Shown piece after piece: positions 33,591 to 42,428 of a DNA stretch of 64,000 bases (position 1 is its first letter; every line of letters starts with the position of its first letter). The notes under the pieces are model-generated. The model searched no databases and was not told where the DNA came from. It saw nothing but the letters and a program-made list of their open reading frames with translations. Position numbers and translations under genes: made by a program. The DNA is from a virus, in IMG/VR virus record IMGVR_UViG_3300022602_003472, positions 1-64,000 of that record; one strand, given 5' to 3'.

Positions 33591-34445
33591 ATGAGAGATG
33601 GACCAAATAGACAATACTCAGCTGAATGGCTACAGGTCGAAAGACCTCAGCCTATGTATGATAGCAACATTCGCAAGCTATATGGTGCTATATATAACGA
33701 AAATCCAGTAGATTCTTCAAATATTGTCAATGATTTCAAAGATACATTCTTAGAGTATCTCGACGCACATAGCTTGAGCAATCTACGCGGATATAGAAGT
33801 TTCGCTCGATTAGACGCATGCGTTGGGTGCACTCAATTCATTGATGACTTGTATCAGCGTTTGGGCAACAACCGCCTCATGGTTTTTGAAAACGAGTACA
33901 AATACCATTGGCGATTGAATGAAAACATAGAATACACCACTATACCAACCTTGGATTCTAGCAAAGAGCTGCTGATATCAATGCCATTCCCTGCGCACGG
34001 AGATGTGCACCCAGAAATGTCTCAGATATTAGACCGATGTGCCGAGCTTCGCATACCCGTGCACATCGACGGCGCATGGGTCTCGTGCAGCCAAGGCATA
34101 GATTTCAATTTTGACCATCCTGCTATTCAAACATTCGCAATAAGCCTCAGCAAGGGCGGTCTTGGCAATGACAGGGTGGCCTTGAGATTTGCCAGGTCCA
34201 GACCAGACGGTGCCATCAGCATAATGAATGATTTCAACATGAATTGCCAAAGCTTGATGCACATCGGAATGCAATTCATGCGACAGATAGGTCCAGAATA
34301 CTTTTGGAAGAAATATGGCACAGCCTATCAGACTGTGTGTGCTGATTTCAATCTCACACCAACCAAAGCCATCCACCTAGCCAAAGATCAAAAAGGTTCG
34401 CCTGTGGGCGTGAGACCACTGTTGCGATGCCTCATTAAATCTTAA
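33591..34445 (+). CDS. PLP-dependent aminotransferase-like protein
   Basis: 284 residues, the longest of the three PLP-type proteins here. D160 in VHIDGAWVSC, K188 in SLSKGG and R195 mark the cofactor site, and FPAHGDVH (133-140) takes the place of the PNPxG loop. The C-terminal domain is short. It is transcribed opposite to the large operon and meets the next radical SAM gene tail to tail, with the two stop codons overlapping at 34442-34445. Confidence 0.68.
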   Translation: MRDGPNRQYSAEWLQVERPQPMYDSNIRKLYGAIYNENPVDSSNIVNDFKDTFLEYLDAHSLSNLRGYRSFARLDACVGCTQFIDDLYQRLGNNRLMVFENEYKYHWRLNENIEYTTIPTLDSSKELLISMPFPAHGDVHPEMSQILDRCAELRIPVHIDGAWVSCSQGIDFNFDHPAIQTFAISLSKGGLGNDRVALRFARSRPDGAISIMNDFNMNCQSLMHIGMQFMRQIGPEYFWKKYGTAYQTVCADFNLTPTKAIHLAKDQKGSPVGVRPLLRCLIKS

Positions 34446-35347
34446 ACCACAGTCTTTTCTACCAGAGCATCCCACTTGCATGGACACAGGTCTTGATCGC
34501 ATATGACGCCATCGCTGGGTAGATCATACTCACCAAAGATGTTACCCACAGTACTGCCTACTCTGCGCGAACAACGATGTATGTCTCCTCCTATATCAAC
34601 ATAGAATCTGCGCACACCTGCTTGGCATTTCATGCCGTTGAACGCATGTAAACCTCGATCTAGAATGAGCGGGAATCTGATTCGTTCCCCGTCCAGATGT
34701 AGGTTAACCGGCAGCTGCCACGACATCGCATGAGGTTTCATCTTGAGATATCTATAATTGGTTATCCACTGTCGCTGTTCTTCTGTGTATCCTAAGAACA
34801 CAGTTGATCCTATCTCTTCTCTGACAAATCGAGGCAGTATTTCTATGTTCAATCCTTCCAATCTGCCAGCCAGCCGCTTGGCCCTCTCAAAATTCTCAGG
34901 TACCACCATCAGCGCCACACCGCAGCTAACCTTGTGTTGTAATATCTTGGCCACTTCAATAAAATGATCATCGTCACACTGCTCATGATGCCAACTCATC
35001 ATGATGTACATGGGTCCAGCTGCGAACGAATCCCAATATCTAAGACTACGGGATGCATTTGTGCTGAATTCTATATACGTGTTTTGATCACTGACTGCTG
35101 ATACGAAATCTCTGAACTGTGGCCATATGGTTGGTTCTCCGCCCATGAATTCCACATAGGTGTATTGGTTCCTTGCTCTGACTTTTACCAAGAAGTCTAT
35201 GAAAGGCGCAGGGTCATCAGGCCATCTATTGCTCTTGTTGTTGTGTACAGGGCTACAATAAGAACAGCTAAAGTTACAGTAGTTGTGCATGAATAGTGTT
35301 ACCAAAGCACAATCTAAATTCTCATTGGTCACATGAGCCAGCATCAA
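34442..35347 (-). CDS. Radical SAM enzyme, short form
   Basis: 301 residues. CNFSCSYC is at 24-31 and EFMGGEPT at about 73-80. The C-terminal quarter contains CQAG, CSRR and CDQDLCPCKW, consistent with a SPASM-type cluster. It follows the small gene at 35344-35628 with a four-base overlap and is the last member of the island on this side. Confidence 0.87.
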   Translation of the reverse strand: MMLAHVTNENLDCALVTLFMHNYCNFSCSYCSPVHNNKSNRWPDDPAPFIDFLVKVRARNQYTYVEFMGGEPTIWPQFRDFVSAVSDQNTYIEFSTNASRSLRYWDSFAAGPMYIMMSWHHEQCDDDHFIEVAKILQHKVSCGVALMVVPENFERAKRLAGRLEGLNIEILPRFVREEIGSTVFLGYTEEQRQWITNYRYLKMKPHAMSWQLPVNLHLDGERIRFPLILDRGLHAFNGMKCQAGVRRFYVDIGGDIHRCSRRVGSTVGNIFGEYDLPSDGVICDQDLCPCKWDALVEKTVV

Positions 35348-35628
35348 GCGTGTCCTATGATTCCAAAATTTTGTATGTCGTTGAGCTTGCTGACTTCGGT
35401 AATTTGATCAGTCATGATCTTGTTTACTAGTTTGATATTCTTTTTATGGTAAGACGGATCAAGCTGACCGATGATATGACCCAAATTCAAACTCAATACC
35501 GACAATACCACATCATTGGCTGTCTCGGCATTGGTTTTGGTTTCTAACTGCAGATGCAGTCCGGCTAGATAGGTGTAAAGCGCGGCGCTGAGATCATTCT
35601 TGAGATCGATTGTGGTCTGTTCATCCAT
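35344..35628 (-). CDS. Small hypothetical protein
   Basis: 94 residues, predicted helical, acidic N terminus, no known motif. It has a TTAAATA late-type element directly upstream and overlaps the radical SAM gene, so the two are probably co-expressed late. Function unknown. Confidence 0.6.
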   Translation of the reverse strand: MDEQTTIDLKNDLSAALYTYLAGLHLQLETKTNAETANDVVLSVLSLNLGHIIGQLDPSYHKKNIKLVNKIMTDQITEVSKLNDIQNFGIIGHA

Positions 35629-35632
35629 AATT

Positions 35633-35639
35633 TATTTAA
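35633..35639 (-). promoter_or_regulatory. Late promoter element TTAAATA
   Basis: Minus strand, 5 bases before the ATG at 35628. One position differs from the T4 consensus. Confidence 0.4.
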
Positions 35640-35676
35640 TGATCTAATAGCCAACTTTGCAACACTGCAGATAAGG

Positions 35677-35701
35677 TAAACCGGGCTAAATGCCCGGTTT
35701 A
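35677..35701. terminator. Hairpin terminator after the sheath gene
   Basis: TAAACCGGGC and GCCCGGTTTA form a 10-base stem across a 5-base loop just after the gp18 stop. There is no long T-run, but the stem ends in AT pairs. Confidence 0.7.
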
Positions 35702-35707
35702 TCTCTA

Positions 35708-38700
35708 TTAAATTGCAGTCTGCGTGCTACCCGTACTCTGAGACCCACCTGGCAGAGGTTGAGTCAAGCTCAGCACCCTGATTGGTATGTAGATGAACTC
35801 GATGGCAATCTCTGGTTGTATAGCAACATCGATCCAAAGCTCGTGTGCCGATATCCTAGCTGCTGTGTTGTTGCTGGTATCGCAAACCACTGAGTAATCG
35901 TAGATAGCTCGCAAGCCAACTAGATTACCCATGAAGCTATTGAATGCTGCTGTCACAGCCTGTCGAGTCTGTTGATCGTTTGGTTCAAACAAGAACGGTT
36001 GAGCCAGCGTGTTTAGGTTGCGCGACAAGTAGTTTACAAGTCGAGCAACATTGACTCTGTCCAATTCCGTTGAGATCGGATCCAGCGTCTTCTGACCAAA
36101 TATCACCAAACCGCGATTTGGTATGAAGCTGATTGGATTGATGCTGTTTATATACAGCACATCTCGCTGACCTTGGTTCAACGTAACTGGTTGATAGGTA
36201 CCGTCTGCCTTGAGATAGCCAACGCTCAACGCACCATTTACAAGTCCGCGGTTGAATCCAGCAGGAGCAAACCAGGGGTATGCCACTTGGTCGTTGTATG
36301 CATAAGTGGTCAGTGCCATCACGCTAGGAGGAACAAACACGTTCTGTCCATCGAGATTTGTTTCAAGAGCCCAAGGATAATAAACAGCAGCATAGGAGCT
36401 GTGAGTTATCAATCCATCTGGACCATCTTCTGCTGCGTTGTTGGCATTGGTAGCCCAATTTGCTAGGCTGGTTGTGTCAGCTGTCAGTTCACCAGGCGGA
36501 TCAGCAAGCACAAAGAATGTGTCTTGGCGATCTGTGTTCAATTCCACCATGTTAGCCAAGCACTCGATGTAACCCGGTGTCGCCATGAGGTTATAGTAAA
36601 CAGCTTCGCCGCGTATCTCTTGATTGCTCACGATGCTAGCATTGAGCGCATTGGTTATCATTACTCTTTGAGCAGATGAACCCATGTAAGGAGTACCATC
36701 TGGACGGTTGCCGCTTGCTGTTACCCAGCAATCTGGATCATACGGTGCGCTCAGTGTTGGGAAGTAGTTCTTGTAATACTGCTTGACATTGTATGTGCTA
36801 TAACGTGTGTTGAACAGCAACATACCTGCTGGATATAGCTCGGCGTTAGGAGCATCGCTATCCACATAGTTGCTGACTACCATAGCGCTAGGTGCTTGGC
36901 TGCCATCAACATAACCGTCATTGTTCCAACGAGCGTCAGTGAAGATAATACCCGATGGACTGGTGTGGTTTGTGTTATCTATTAGCGAGAACGAGCTGCT
37001 TGAAGCATCATAACGATACAACACAGGATATGGTGTGACACTGCTGTCCACCCATATATCATTGGTTACTAATGGATTACCGTTGCTTTGTGTTGTAGGC
37101 ATGCTGCCGTCTATGATCGGACCATTTGGATCTGTGGCAGGATATGCATTCTTGTAACCCTGCCAGATCTGGCCGTTACCAACCATGATATCAACCTGTA
37201 GATAGGTATTATACCATAATGTGCCGTTTGCTGGAGGTCCAACTGGGGCTGTGGCACTGGCTGTATAAGTCAGAGGCTGCCAGCTTGAACCATCCCAGTA
37301 ATACAGAACTGTGTTGGCTTCTGGTGGTGTATCGCCGTCGTTGTTGTATCTTGCGTAAACTGTGCCGATGGCACGCAACGCACCAAACGCAGCGTTAGCC
37401 ACACTGTCACTGCTGTACATGGGCACAGTACCAGTGTTTGGACTGATGTTTTCCTGTATCCAAAGCGAGCCGTTGTACTTACTAACCACGAGGTTTGCCC
37501 CACGATCCTGGCTGGTTGTGTTAATCCACACGTTAGTTGCCGCAGTCTGTGGCAATGAGCTAGGCACAGTGAGGCTTGGATAGTAGCCTTGGTAAACCAA
37601 TTGACGACCAAACACATATCCATTCTGTATACCTGCGCTATTCAGCGGGGTACCACTGATATCCTTTACCGTGAACTGCGTGTTGTTGGTGTTTGTGATT
37701 GTGAGATAGTTGCCAGTAGCTGCTGATGCCACTATTGGACCAGCTGGGAATGCAGTGTTGATGGCTGACACCACACCTGCCAGCGTGTTGTTAGGTGCTG
37801 CTGGTACATTGATTGTCACCGGATTACCAGTACCTGGATCAATGCTAAAGGTGTTTGAAGTCAAGAATCCCATGGTAACATTAAACGTAGCATTGCTGCC
37901 ACTACCACTTGTTACGCTCACTGGATTGGTCGGATTCACTGTGTAAGCACCTTGGTTACCAATAGTCACAGTGTTTACACCCCAACCAAGCGTAAATGTA
38001 GCATTGATGCCGCCACCGCTGGTTGATGTAGGAGTAACGGGATTGGTTGGCACACTGCCAGTGCGCTGACCTGCCGACGTGATAGTAACACCAGTGATGG
38101 TACCACCCGAAACGTTGCTGACTGTCAGCACCAATGGGCTTGTGTAATTTACACCAGAGAACGTTAGGGTATCACCGAGATTGTAACCAGATCCGCCTGC
38201 GGCTGGTGTTGCTGATATTGCCTTGACTGATGCCACCGACAACACAGCAGCAATGCTATGAGTGCCGCCAACTACGTTCAGCGTATCGCCAGGTACATAA
38301 CCAGCACCTGGTGTAACTGTAGTCGCAGATGCTACATAGGTGGTAGCAGCCACAAACGTTGGATTGGCCACAGTGCCTGTGACAGCGCCATAGTAAGTCT
38401 GTGTCACAGGCATACCGGCATTTTGCCACGGATGAGTGAGATCACTTTCTGTGGTGATGTCAGCAAAGGCTGTGTCAGTACCGTCATAGTTGGTTATTAC
38501 TAGATAGTGGCTAGAGCCACTGGTTGCTGTGCTAGCATAAGCATTGAAACTGTTAGCATCAAGCACGGCATTGATGTCACTTACAAACGATGTAAGTGTG
38601 GTTCCGCTCAGCGTTATAGTGACTGGTATGCTATCGCCAATGCTGATGGTGCACTGGTTGCCTACTGTGAAAGTTGGATTTGCAACAGTACCTGTGATAA

Positions 38701-39775
38701 CACGCGGCACAGCCTCGCGCCATCCCCAACCAGGATAGCTGGCATCAACACTGCCTACCTTGAACCACCAAGCAGCAGTAGTACCGTCCAAAGTGGTCTG
38801 TTCAATCTTCTGCCATATGCCATTCTTCTTTAGTCCGTCATATGGATTAGTGCTGTATGCGTCAACAATATATTGACCGACACTGCCAAACGTATACGCT
38901 GGGAGGATGACATTATTAGGTTCTGGGGTAGTAAATCCAAGATCTGTTAGAATGTTGCTGTTGCTGTAAAGCAGATCAATCATAGTGGTTATATCACTGC
39001 CAACAATGCGCAGATAATACATGTCATCAACAGCTGCTACTGTTACATCTGGCTTGCCTGTGCGTGCGTAAATGTAAGCTTTGATTCCTGCCTGTGTAAT
39101 AGTGGTATTGCTGTTAATGGTGCTAGCTACGGTGCTGAGACTCATGCCAGTTGTCAATGCTATGGTGGTACCGTTTATCACTAGGTTAGCATTCAGTGTT
39201 ATAACCGAACTGCTGGCATTGGTAGTTATAAAACCACTCTGTACCATGATTTCTAAATCTGTTGAACTAGTCAAAACCACAGGCGAATGTGCTGACCAAG
39301 CATTGGCACTGTTTACATTACCGTTGCTGGAAAAGATTCCCCAAGTTGACAGCGCAGAGTTCAACCAAAATTGGCCGGTAGTTGGAGTTCCAGAAGGTTC
39401 AGTGGTGCTTGGGACAAGCTGTCCAAGATCAATATCAGCACGCAACACATATGCGGTATTTGCTATACCAAGATATTGATATGCTGTGAACAATCCAAGC
39501 TCGTTTAGTTGGTTACCATAGTCCGGTGTACCTGCTATGCTATAAAAAGTCGGTGTACCAAACGTCTGCAGCAGGTCTCGTTGGCTGCTGATGAGGTACA
39601 GTTTGTCAGCGTTCGCTGCCAACGTACCTGGTGCGTAAGTGGTTGTGCTACCCGGCGCTAACTTGTTAGCTGCGGTTGCGATCATTATCAGTGGTATTGT
39701 TCCGGTGCCAGCGCTGGCATAGACACTTTCATCTGTGACTGTTACGCTTACGCCTGGTGATACTAAGGTGGCCAT
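35708..39775 (-). CDS. 18: Tail sheath protein gp18, greatly enlarged
   Basis: Contractile sheath subunit. It has 1355 residues, about twice T4 gp18 (659). The N terminus (VSPGVSVTVTDES, residues 5-17) and the C-terminal about 300 residues (LITHSSYAAVYYPW, then ISFIPNRGLVIFGQKT and the NYLSRNLNTLAQPFLFEPND segment, which forms the inner conserved domain) are typical sheath. Between them lie about 900 residues of Gly/Thr/Ser/Asn-rich beta sequence with repeated GDTL and TVTxGxGY-type units, resembling surface domains of fibres. The extra domain probably decorates the outside of the tail. A late promoter within an inverted repeat precedes it. Confidence 0.92.
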   Translation of the reverse strand: MATLVSPGVSVTVTDESVYASAGTGTIPLIMIATAANKLAPGSTTTYAPGTLAANADKLYLISSQRDLLQTFGTPTFYSIAGTPDYGNQLNELGLFTAYQYLGIANTAYVLRADIDLGQLVPSTTEPSGTPTTGQFWLNSALSTWGIFSSNGNVNSANAWSAHSPVVLTSSTDLEIMVQSGFITTNASSSVITLNANLVINGTTIALTTGMSLSTVASTINSNTTITQAGIKAYIYARTGKPDVTVAAVDDMYYLRIVGSDITTMIDLLYSNSNILTDLGFTTPEPNNVILPAYTFGSVGQYIVDAYSTNPYDGLKKNGIWQKIEQTTLDGTTAAWWFKVGSVDASYPGWGWREAVPRVITGTVANPTFTVGNQCTISIGDSIPVTITLSGTTLTSFVSDINAVLDANSFNAYASTATSGSSHYLVITNYDGTDTAFADITTESDLTHPWQNAGMPVTQTYYGAVTGTVANPTFVAATTYVASATTVTPGAGYVPGDTLNVVGGTHSIAAVLSVASVKAISATPAAGGSGYNLGDTLTFSGVNYTSPLVLTVSNVSGGTITGVTITSAGQRTGSVPTNPVTPTSTSGGGINATFTLGWGVNTVTIGNQGAYTVNPTNPVSVTSGSGSNATFNVTMGFLTSNTFSIDPGTGNPVTINVPAAPNNTLAGVVSAINTAFPAGPIVASAATGNYLTITNTNNTQFTVKDISGTPLNSAGIQNGYVFGRQLVYQGYYPSLTVPSSLPQTAATNVWINTTSQDRGANLVVSKYNGSLWIQENISPNTGTVPMYSSDSVANAAFGALRAIGTVYARYNNDGDTPPEANTVLYYWDGSSWQPLTYTASATAPVGPPANGTLWYNTYLQVDIMVGNGQIWQGYKNAYPATDPNGPIIDGSMPTTQSNGNPLVTNDIWVDSSVTPYPVLYRYDASSSSFSLIDNTNHTSPSGIIFTDARWNNDGYVDGSQAPSAMVVSNYVDSDAPNAELYPAGMLLFNTRYSTYNVKQYYKNYFPTLSAPYDPDCWVTASGNRPDGTPYMGSSAQRVMITNALNASIVSNQEIRGEAVYYNLMATPGYIECLANMVELNTDRQDTFFVLADPPGELTADTTSLANWATNANNAAEDGPDGLITHSSYAAVYYPWALETNLDGQNVFVPPSVMALTTYAYNDQVAYPWFAPAGFNRGLVNGALSVGYLKADGTYQPVTLNQGQRDVLYINSINPISFIPNRGLVIFGQKTLDPISTELDRVNVARLVNYLSRNLNTLAQPFLFEPNDQQTRQAVTAAFNSFMGNLVGLRAIYDYSVVCDTSNNTAARISAHELWIDVAIQPEIAIEFIYIPIRVLSLTQPLPGGSQSTGSTQTAI

Positions 39776-39800
39776 CTGTGAACCTCTCCATTGGGGATGT

Positions 39801-39822
39801 GTGCTGATCTATTTATCAGCAC
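39801..39822. promoter_or_regulatory. Late promoter of gp18 in an inverted repeat
   Basis: Minus-strand GATAAATA (39817-39810) lies inside the repeat GTGCTGAT / ATCAGCAC with a 6-base centre. It is 34 bases before the ATG. Confidence 0.55.
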
Positions 39823-39870
39823 CCTGATAAAAATATCGGTTTTACGCATGGTCAACCACGGCACACCAGC

Positions 39871-39899
39871 TTGATCAACTGGCCAATCTGCCTTAATAT
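39871..39899 (+). promoter_or_regulatory. Host-type promoter of the dNMP kinase gene
   Basis: TTGATC (39871-39876), 17 bases, TAATAT (39894-39899), then a GAGGAG ribosome site before the ATG at 39919. Confidence 0.55.
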
Positions 39900-39918
39900 C
39901 AACACAGAGGAGATCTAG

Positions 39919-40506
39919 ATGATAATTGGAATCTGCGGATTGATCGGCAGCGGCAAGGGAACCGTGGCAGACATGCTGGAGCAAGAGCATGGATTTGTCA
40001 AGGTTAGTTTTGCTGACAGCCTCAAGGACGCAGTGGCAGCAGTGTTTAGTTGGCCGAGGCACCTGCTAGAAGGTGATACTACAGATAGCAGAACCTGGCG
40101 AGAAGAACTGGACCCATGGTGGGCCAAACGATTGGGCATACCTCATCTCACACCTCGTTGGGTTCTACAATACTGGGGCACCGAAGTACTACGCCGCGGA
40201 TTCCATGACGATATCTGGGTGGCCAGCATCGAAAACAAGCTCAGAGACACTTCGCGCAATTATGTGATACCGGACACACGCTTTCCCAACGAAATCGATA
40301 TGATCATCCACAACGGTGGTAAAGTATGGCATGTGCGACGAGGCGAAGATCCAGAATGGTTTCAAAAGTATCAGAGCCATAGAATTATACCAGAAGGCAT
40401 TCATGCCAGCGAATGGTCATGGGCACTAAACACATTTGATCATACTATCAACAACGACGGCAGTCTAGCACAGCTACAGCAAACTGTTCAACGATTGATA
40501 AGCTGA
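39919..40506 (+). CDS. 1: Deoxynucleoside monophosphate kinase (T4 gp1-like)
   Basis: 195 residues (T4 gp1 241). It phosphorylates dNMPs for DNA synthesis. The P-loop is GLIGSGKGT at residues 7-15, followed by FADSLKDAV (31-39), the RTWREELDPWWAKRLG region (about 58-74) that in this family precedes the dNMP site, and the IPDTRFPNEID motif (about 116-126). It has its own promoter and is divergent from the sheath gene. Confidence 0.9.
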   Translation: MIIGICGLIGSGKGTVADMLEQEHGFVKVSFADSLKDAVAAVFSWPRHLLEGDTTDSRTWREELDPWWAKRLGIPHLTPRWVLQYWGTEVLRRGFHDDIWVASIENKLRDTSRNYVIPDTRFPNEIDMIIHNGGKVWHVRRGEDPEWFQKYQSHRIIPEGIHASEWSWALNTFDHTINNDGSLAQLQQTVQRLIS

Positions 40507-40514
40507 TTAAATAG
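40507..40514 (+). promoter_or_regulatory. Late promoter element TTAAATAG
   Basis: Plus strand, 19 bases before the ATG at 40534, with an AGGAAG ribosome site between. Confidence 0.5.
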
Positions 40515-40533
40515 ATCACACAGGAAGAATAAC

Positions 40534-41121
40534 ATGGTTGAAACCAGTCCAATAATGTTATGCGATGCTGGCGAGAGCCAGACTAATGCGCTAGCAGCTG
40601 AACTGGCAAGAGCTGCTGGTCACAGGAATAATACACTAACCTATCCTGGTTCAGAAGGATCGCACAACGGTTTTGATTCATTTGAGCTTGACATAGAGCA
40701 TCTCAAAGAAGCCAACCGTTATCTCATGCGAGCAAACAAGAGCATGCATCGTTCGTGGCCAAGGAGACAGTTAAACACAGATAATGCGCTGAGACGCGAC
40801 AGCTGGATAGCCAGATGGTCACATCAGATTTACATGTTTGGTTTGTTCACCCAAGATGCTAGCTTGCTCAAGATCAACACAGACATGGCCTGGGCTGCTC
40901 AGATGTACGTGGATCGCTTTCTCTACGATCAAGAACCCTGGGATCTCTGTGAGTTGTATCTGTTTGACATGAAGAGCGAAAGCTGGTGGCAGTGGAAACA
41001 GCAGTGGCAACGAATTGAAGCTGTTCCGGCTCCTACCGGTGTGTATACTGTGATGGGTCAAGACAAGATTACCAACAGCGGCAAAGCTGCGCTAAGAGAT
41101 CTTTTCTCAGTTAGCCAATGA
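40534..41121 (+). CDS. Hypothetical protein
   Basis: 195 residues, Trp-rich in the middle (SWWQWKQQWQR, about residues 149-159), no signal peptide or membrane segment. A run of NRYLMRANKSMHRSW may bind nucleic acid or protein. It has a late promoter and converges on gp13 with an 11-base overlap. I do not recognise it. Confidence 0.65.
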   Translation: MVETSPIMLCDAGESQTNALAAELARAAGHRNNTLTYPGSEGSHNGFDSFELDIEHLKEANRYLMRANKSMHRSWPRRQLNTDNALRRDSWIARWSHQIYMFGLFTQDASLLKINTDMAWAAQMYVDRFLYDQEPWDLCELYLFDMKSESWWQWKQQWQRIEAVPAPTGVYTVMGQDKITNSGKAALRDLFSVSQ

Positions 41122-41899
41122 TCACGCCAAGCGGCATAGCATTGTCGATATAAAGATCAATGTCCTTCTCAAGACGTTCAATGGTCGCCTTGCTCTCATC
41201 CATCAACTGCTGACCTTTTAGAGTTGTACCACCTTGCGGTCCGGCTAGAGTATTGTACTTGCTATAGGCCTCTCCAAGCATGCGCTGGCACCAAGCTAAT
41301 GTGTAATCTCTGATCCAAGGGCGAGCAAATGGATCTTTGATAATCACATCGTTGGCACGATACATGTAAGCCCAAATAAGTATCTGCTCATTGCCACTGG
41401 GCCTACGCACTATGCTCAGTCGTTTCGTGACTGTATCAAAGGTATAGTTGATGTCACGACCAAACATTCGTCCAGCTTGATCGAGATATTCATAAAACAG
41501 TTCATAGGTCAGCAATCCGGCACTGTAGCCGCCACCTGCGCCTGCCTGCAGCAGATATAGATTGGTATATGCCAAGCTGAATGGATCTATCTGTGTGCCG
41601 CCTGTTATGCCACCAAGTCCTCTGCGAAATAGCTGACGAACTGACACCACGTTATCAGGCAGATAGTAATCAGTGATGTCATTCTGTAACAGCAGGAACA
41701 GATAGCTTTCCTCATCAGCATTACCGCTACGCTGCCTGTATCTGTCAAAGGCCAATGTTAAAGCAGTGTTATAATGACCCGGATCTAATTCAATATCAAC
41801 CATGCCCCCACCAAGCATGAACTGAACTTCGTCAATAATTTGCTGTTGTAAAGGCGAAGTCTGTGTAGCGGGCGGTACTTGCACTGTTGAGGTAGCCAT
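41111..41899 (-). CDS. 13: Neck protein gp13
   Basis: Head-tail connector ring protein, 262 residues (T4 gp13 309). The N-terminal DIELDPGHYNTALTLAFDRYRQRSGNA segment (about residues 36-62) and DYYLPDNVVSVRQLFRRG (about 77-94) are the pattern seen in gp13 of T4-like marine phages. A helical C terminus (ATIERLEKDIDLYIDN) follows. A CATAAATA late element is 20 bases upstream. Confidence 0.8.
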   Translation of the reverse strand: MATSTVQVPPATQTSPLQQQIIDEVQFMLGGGMVDIELDPGHYNTALTLAFDRYRQRSGNADEESYLFLLLQNDITDYYLPDNVVSVRQLFRRGLGGITGGTQIDPFSLAYTNLYLLQAGAGGGYSAGLLTYELFYEYLDQAGRMFGRDINYTFDTVTKRLSIVRRPSGNEQILIWAYMYRANDVIIKDPFARPWIRDYTLAWCQRMLGEAYSKYNTLAGPQGGTTLKGQQLMDESKATIERLEKDIDLYIDNAMPLGVIIG

Positions 41900-41919
41900 G
41901 TTTCATTGATCTCCAATGA

Positions 41920-41927
41920 TATTTATG
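41920..41927 (-). promoter_or_regulatory. Late promoter CATAAATA of gp13
   Basis: Minus strand, 20 bases before the ATG at 41899. Confidence 0.6.
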
Positions 41928-41935
41928 GCGATGTG

Positions 41936-42394
41936 TCAGTCAGCTTTCATGATCTTCATGACATTGCGGCAGTATCTGCTGGGTTTCTTGCGCAATGTCT
42001 TGCCAAGCCCTTGATTATACAATGTCAATGCGCTGCATTGATCATCGTGCGCTTCATCTAAAGCCATGCGCATGTATTTCATGCTGTATTCAAGATTCAC
42101 TTCTGGTTGCAGCAATGCAGCGCATTTGCCGTCAAATCCAATGCCTCGTGCCGTGCCACACTTGATCTGACCCAGACCATAGTTGCCTTGACTCAAAGCT
42201 TTTGCATCCCAGTTACTCTCTAACGTCACAACAGCGATTGCCAGGGTGCTTGGCACGTTATGTTCATGGGCCTTGTCAGCTGTAAGCTGAACCAGAGGAG
42301 CGTTGCTGTAATTCGCACCCCCGGCACTCACTGTCTCACAGCCTGCGCATGCTAAACAGAGAGCTACGACCATAGCCATCTTTGTCATTGGCAT
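41936..42394 (-). CDS. Lytic transglycosylase-like lipoprotein
   Basis: 152 residues. The start at 42394 or 42388 gives a short lipoprotein signal (MVVALCLACAGC, Cys at about residue 19). A soluble-lytic-transglycosylase-type domain follows: TLESNWDAKA with the catalytic Glu at about 60, NYGLGQIK (about residues 71-78) and TLYNQG near 125. It would cut peptidoglycan at the envelope, possibly during entry or lysis. A CTAAATA late element is directly upstream. It is smaller than most members of the family. Confidence 0.78.
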   Translation of the reverse strand: MPMTKMAMVVALCLACAGCETVSAGGANYSNAPLVQLTADKAHEHNVPSTLAIAVVTLESNWDAKALSQGNYGLGQIKCGTARGIGFDGKCAALLQPEVNLEYSMKYMRMALDEAHDDQCSALTLYNQGLGKTLRKKPSRYCRNVMKIMKAD

Positions 42395-42397
42395 CTA

Positions 42398-42404
42398 TAT
42401 TTAG
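42398..42404 (-). promoter_or_regulatory. Late promoter element CTAAATA
   Basis: Minus strand, only 3 bases before the ATG at 42394 and 9 before the alternative ATG at 42388. This favours the latter start. Confidence 0.4.
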
Positions 42405-42428
42405 CTTCCCAGCAACGCTGTTGTCAAC

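Noticed and set aside
16522-35347. A RiPP-type peptide precursor for the radical SAM enzymes
   Set aside because: Spaces between genes are mostly under 70 bases and no small gene with a leader and Cys/Ser/Thr core was seen. The 94-residue gene at 35344 has no such core.
35708-39775. Plus-strand frames opposite the sheath gene
   Set aside because: Low-complexity mirror products without ribosome sites.
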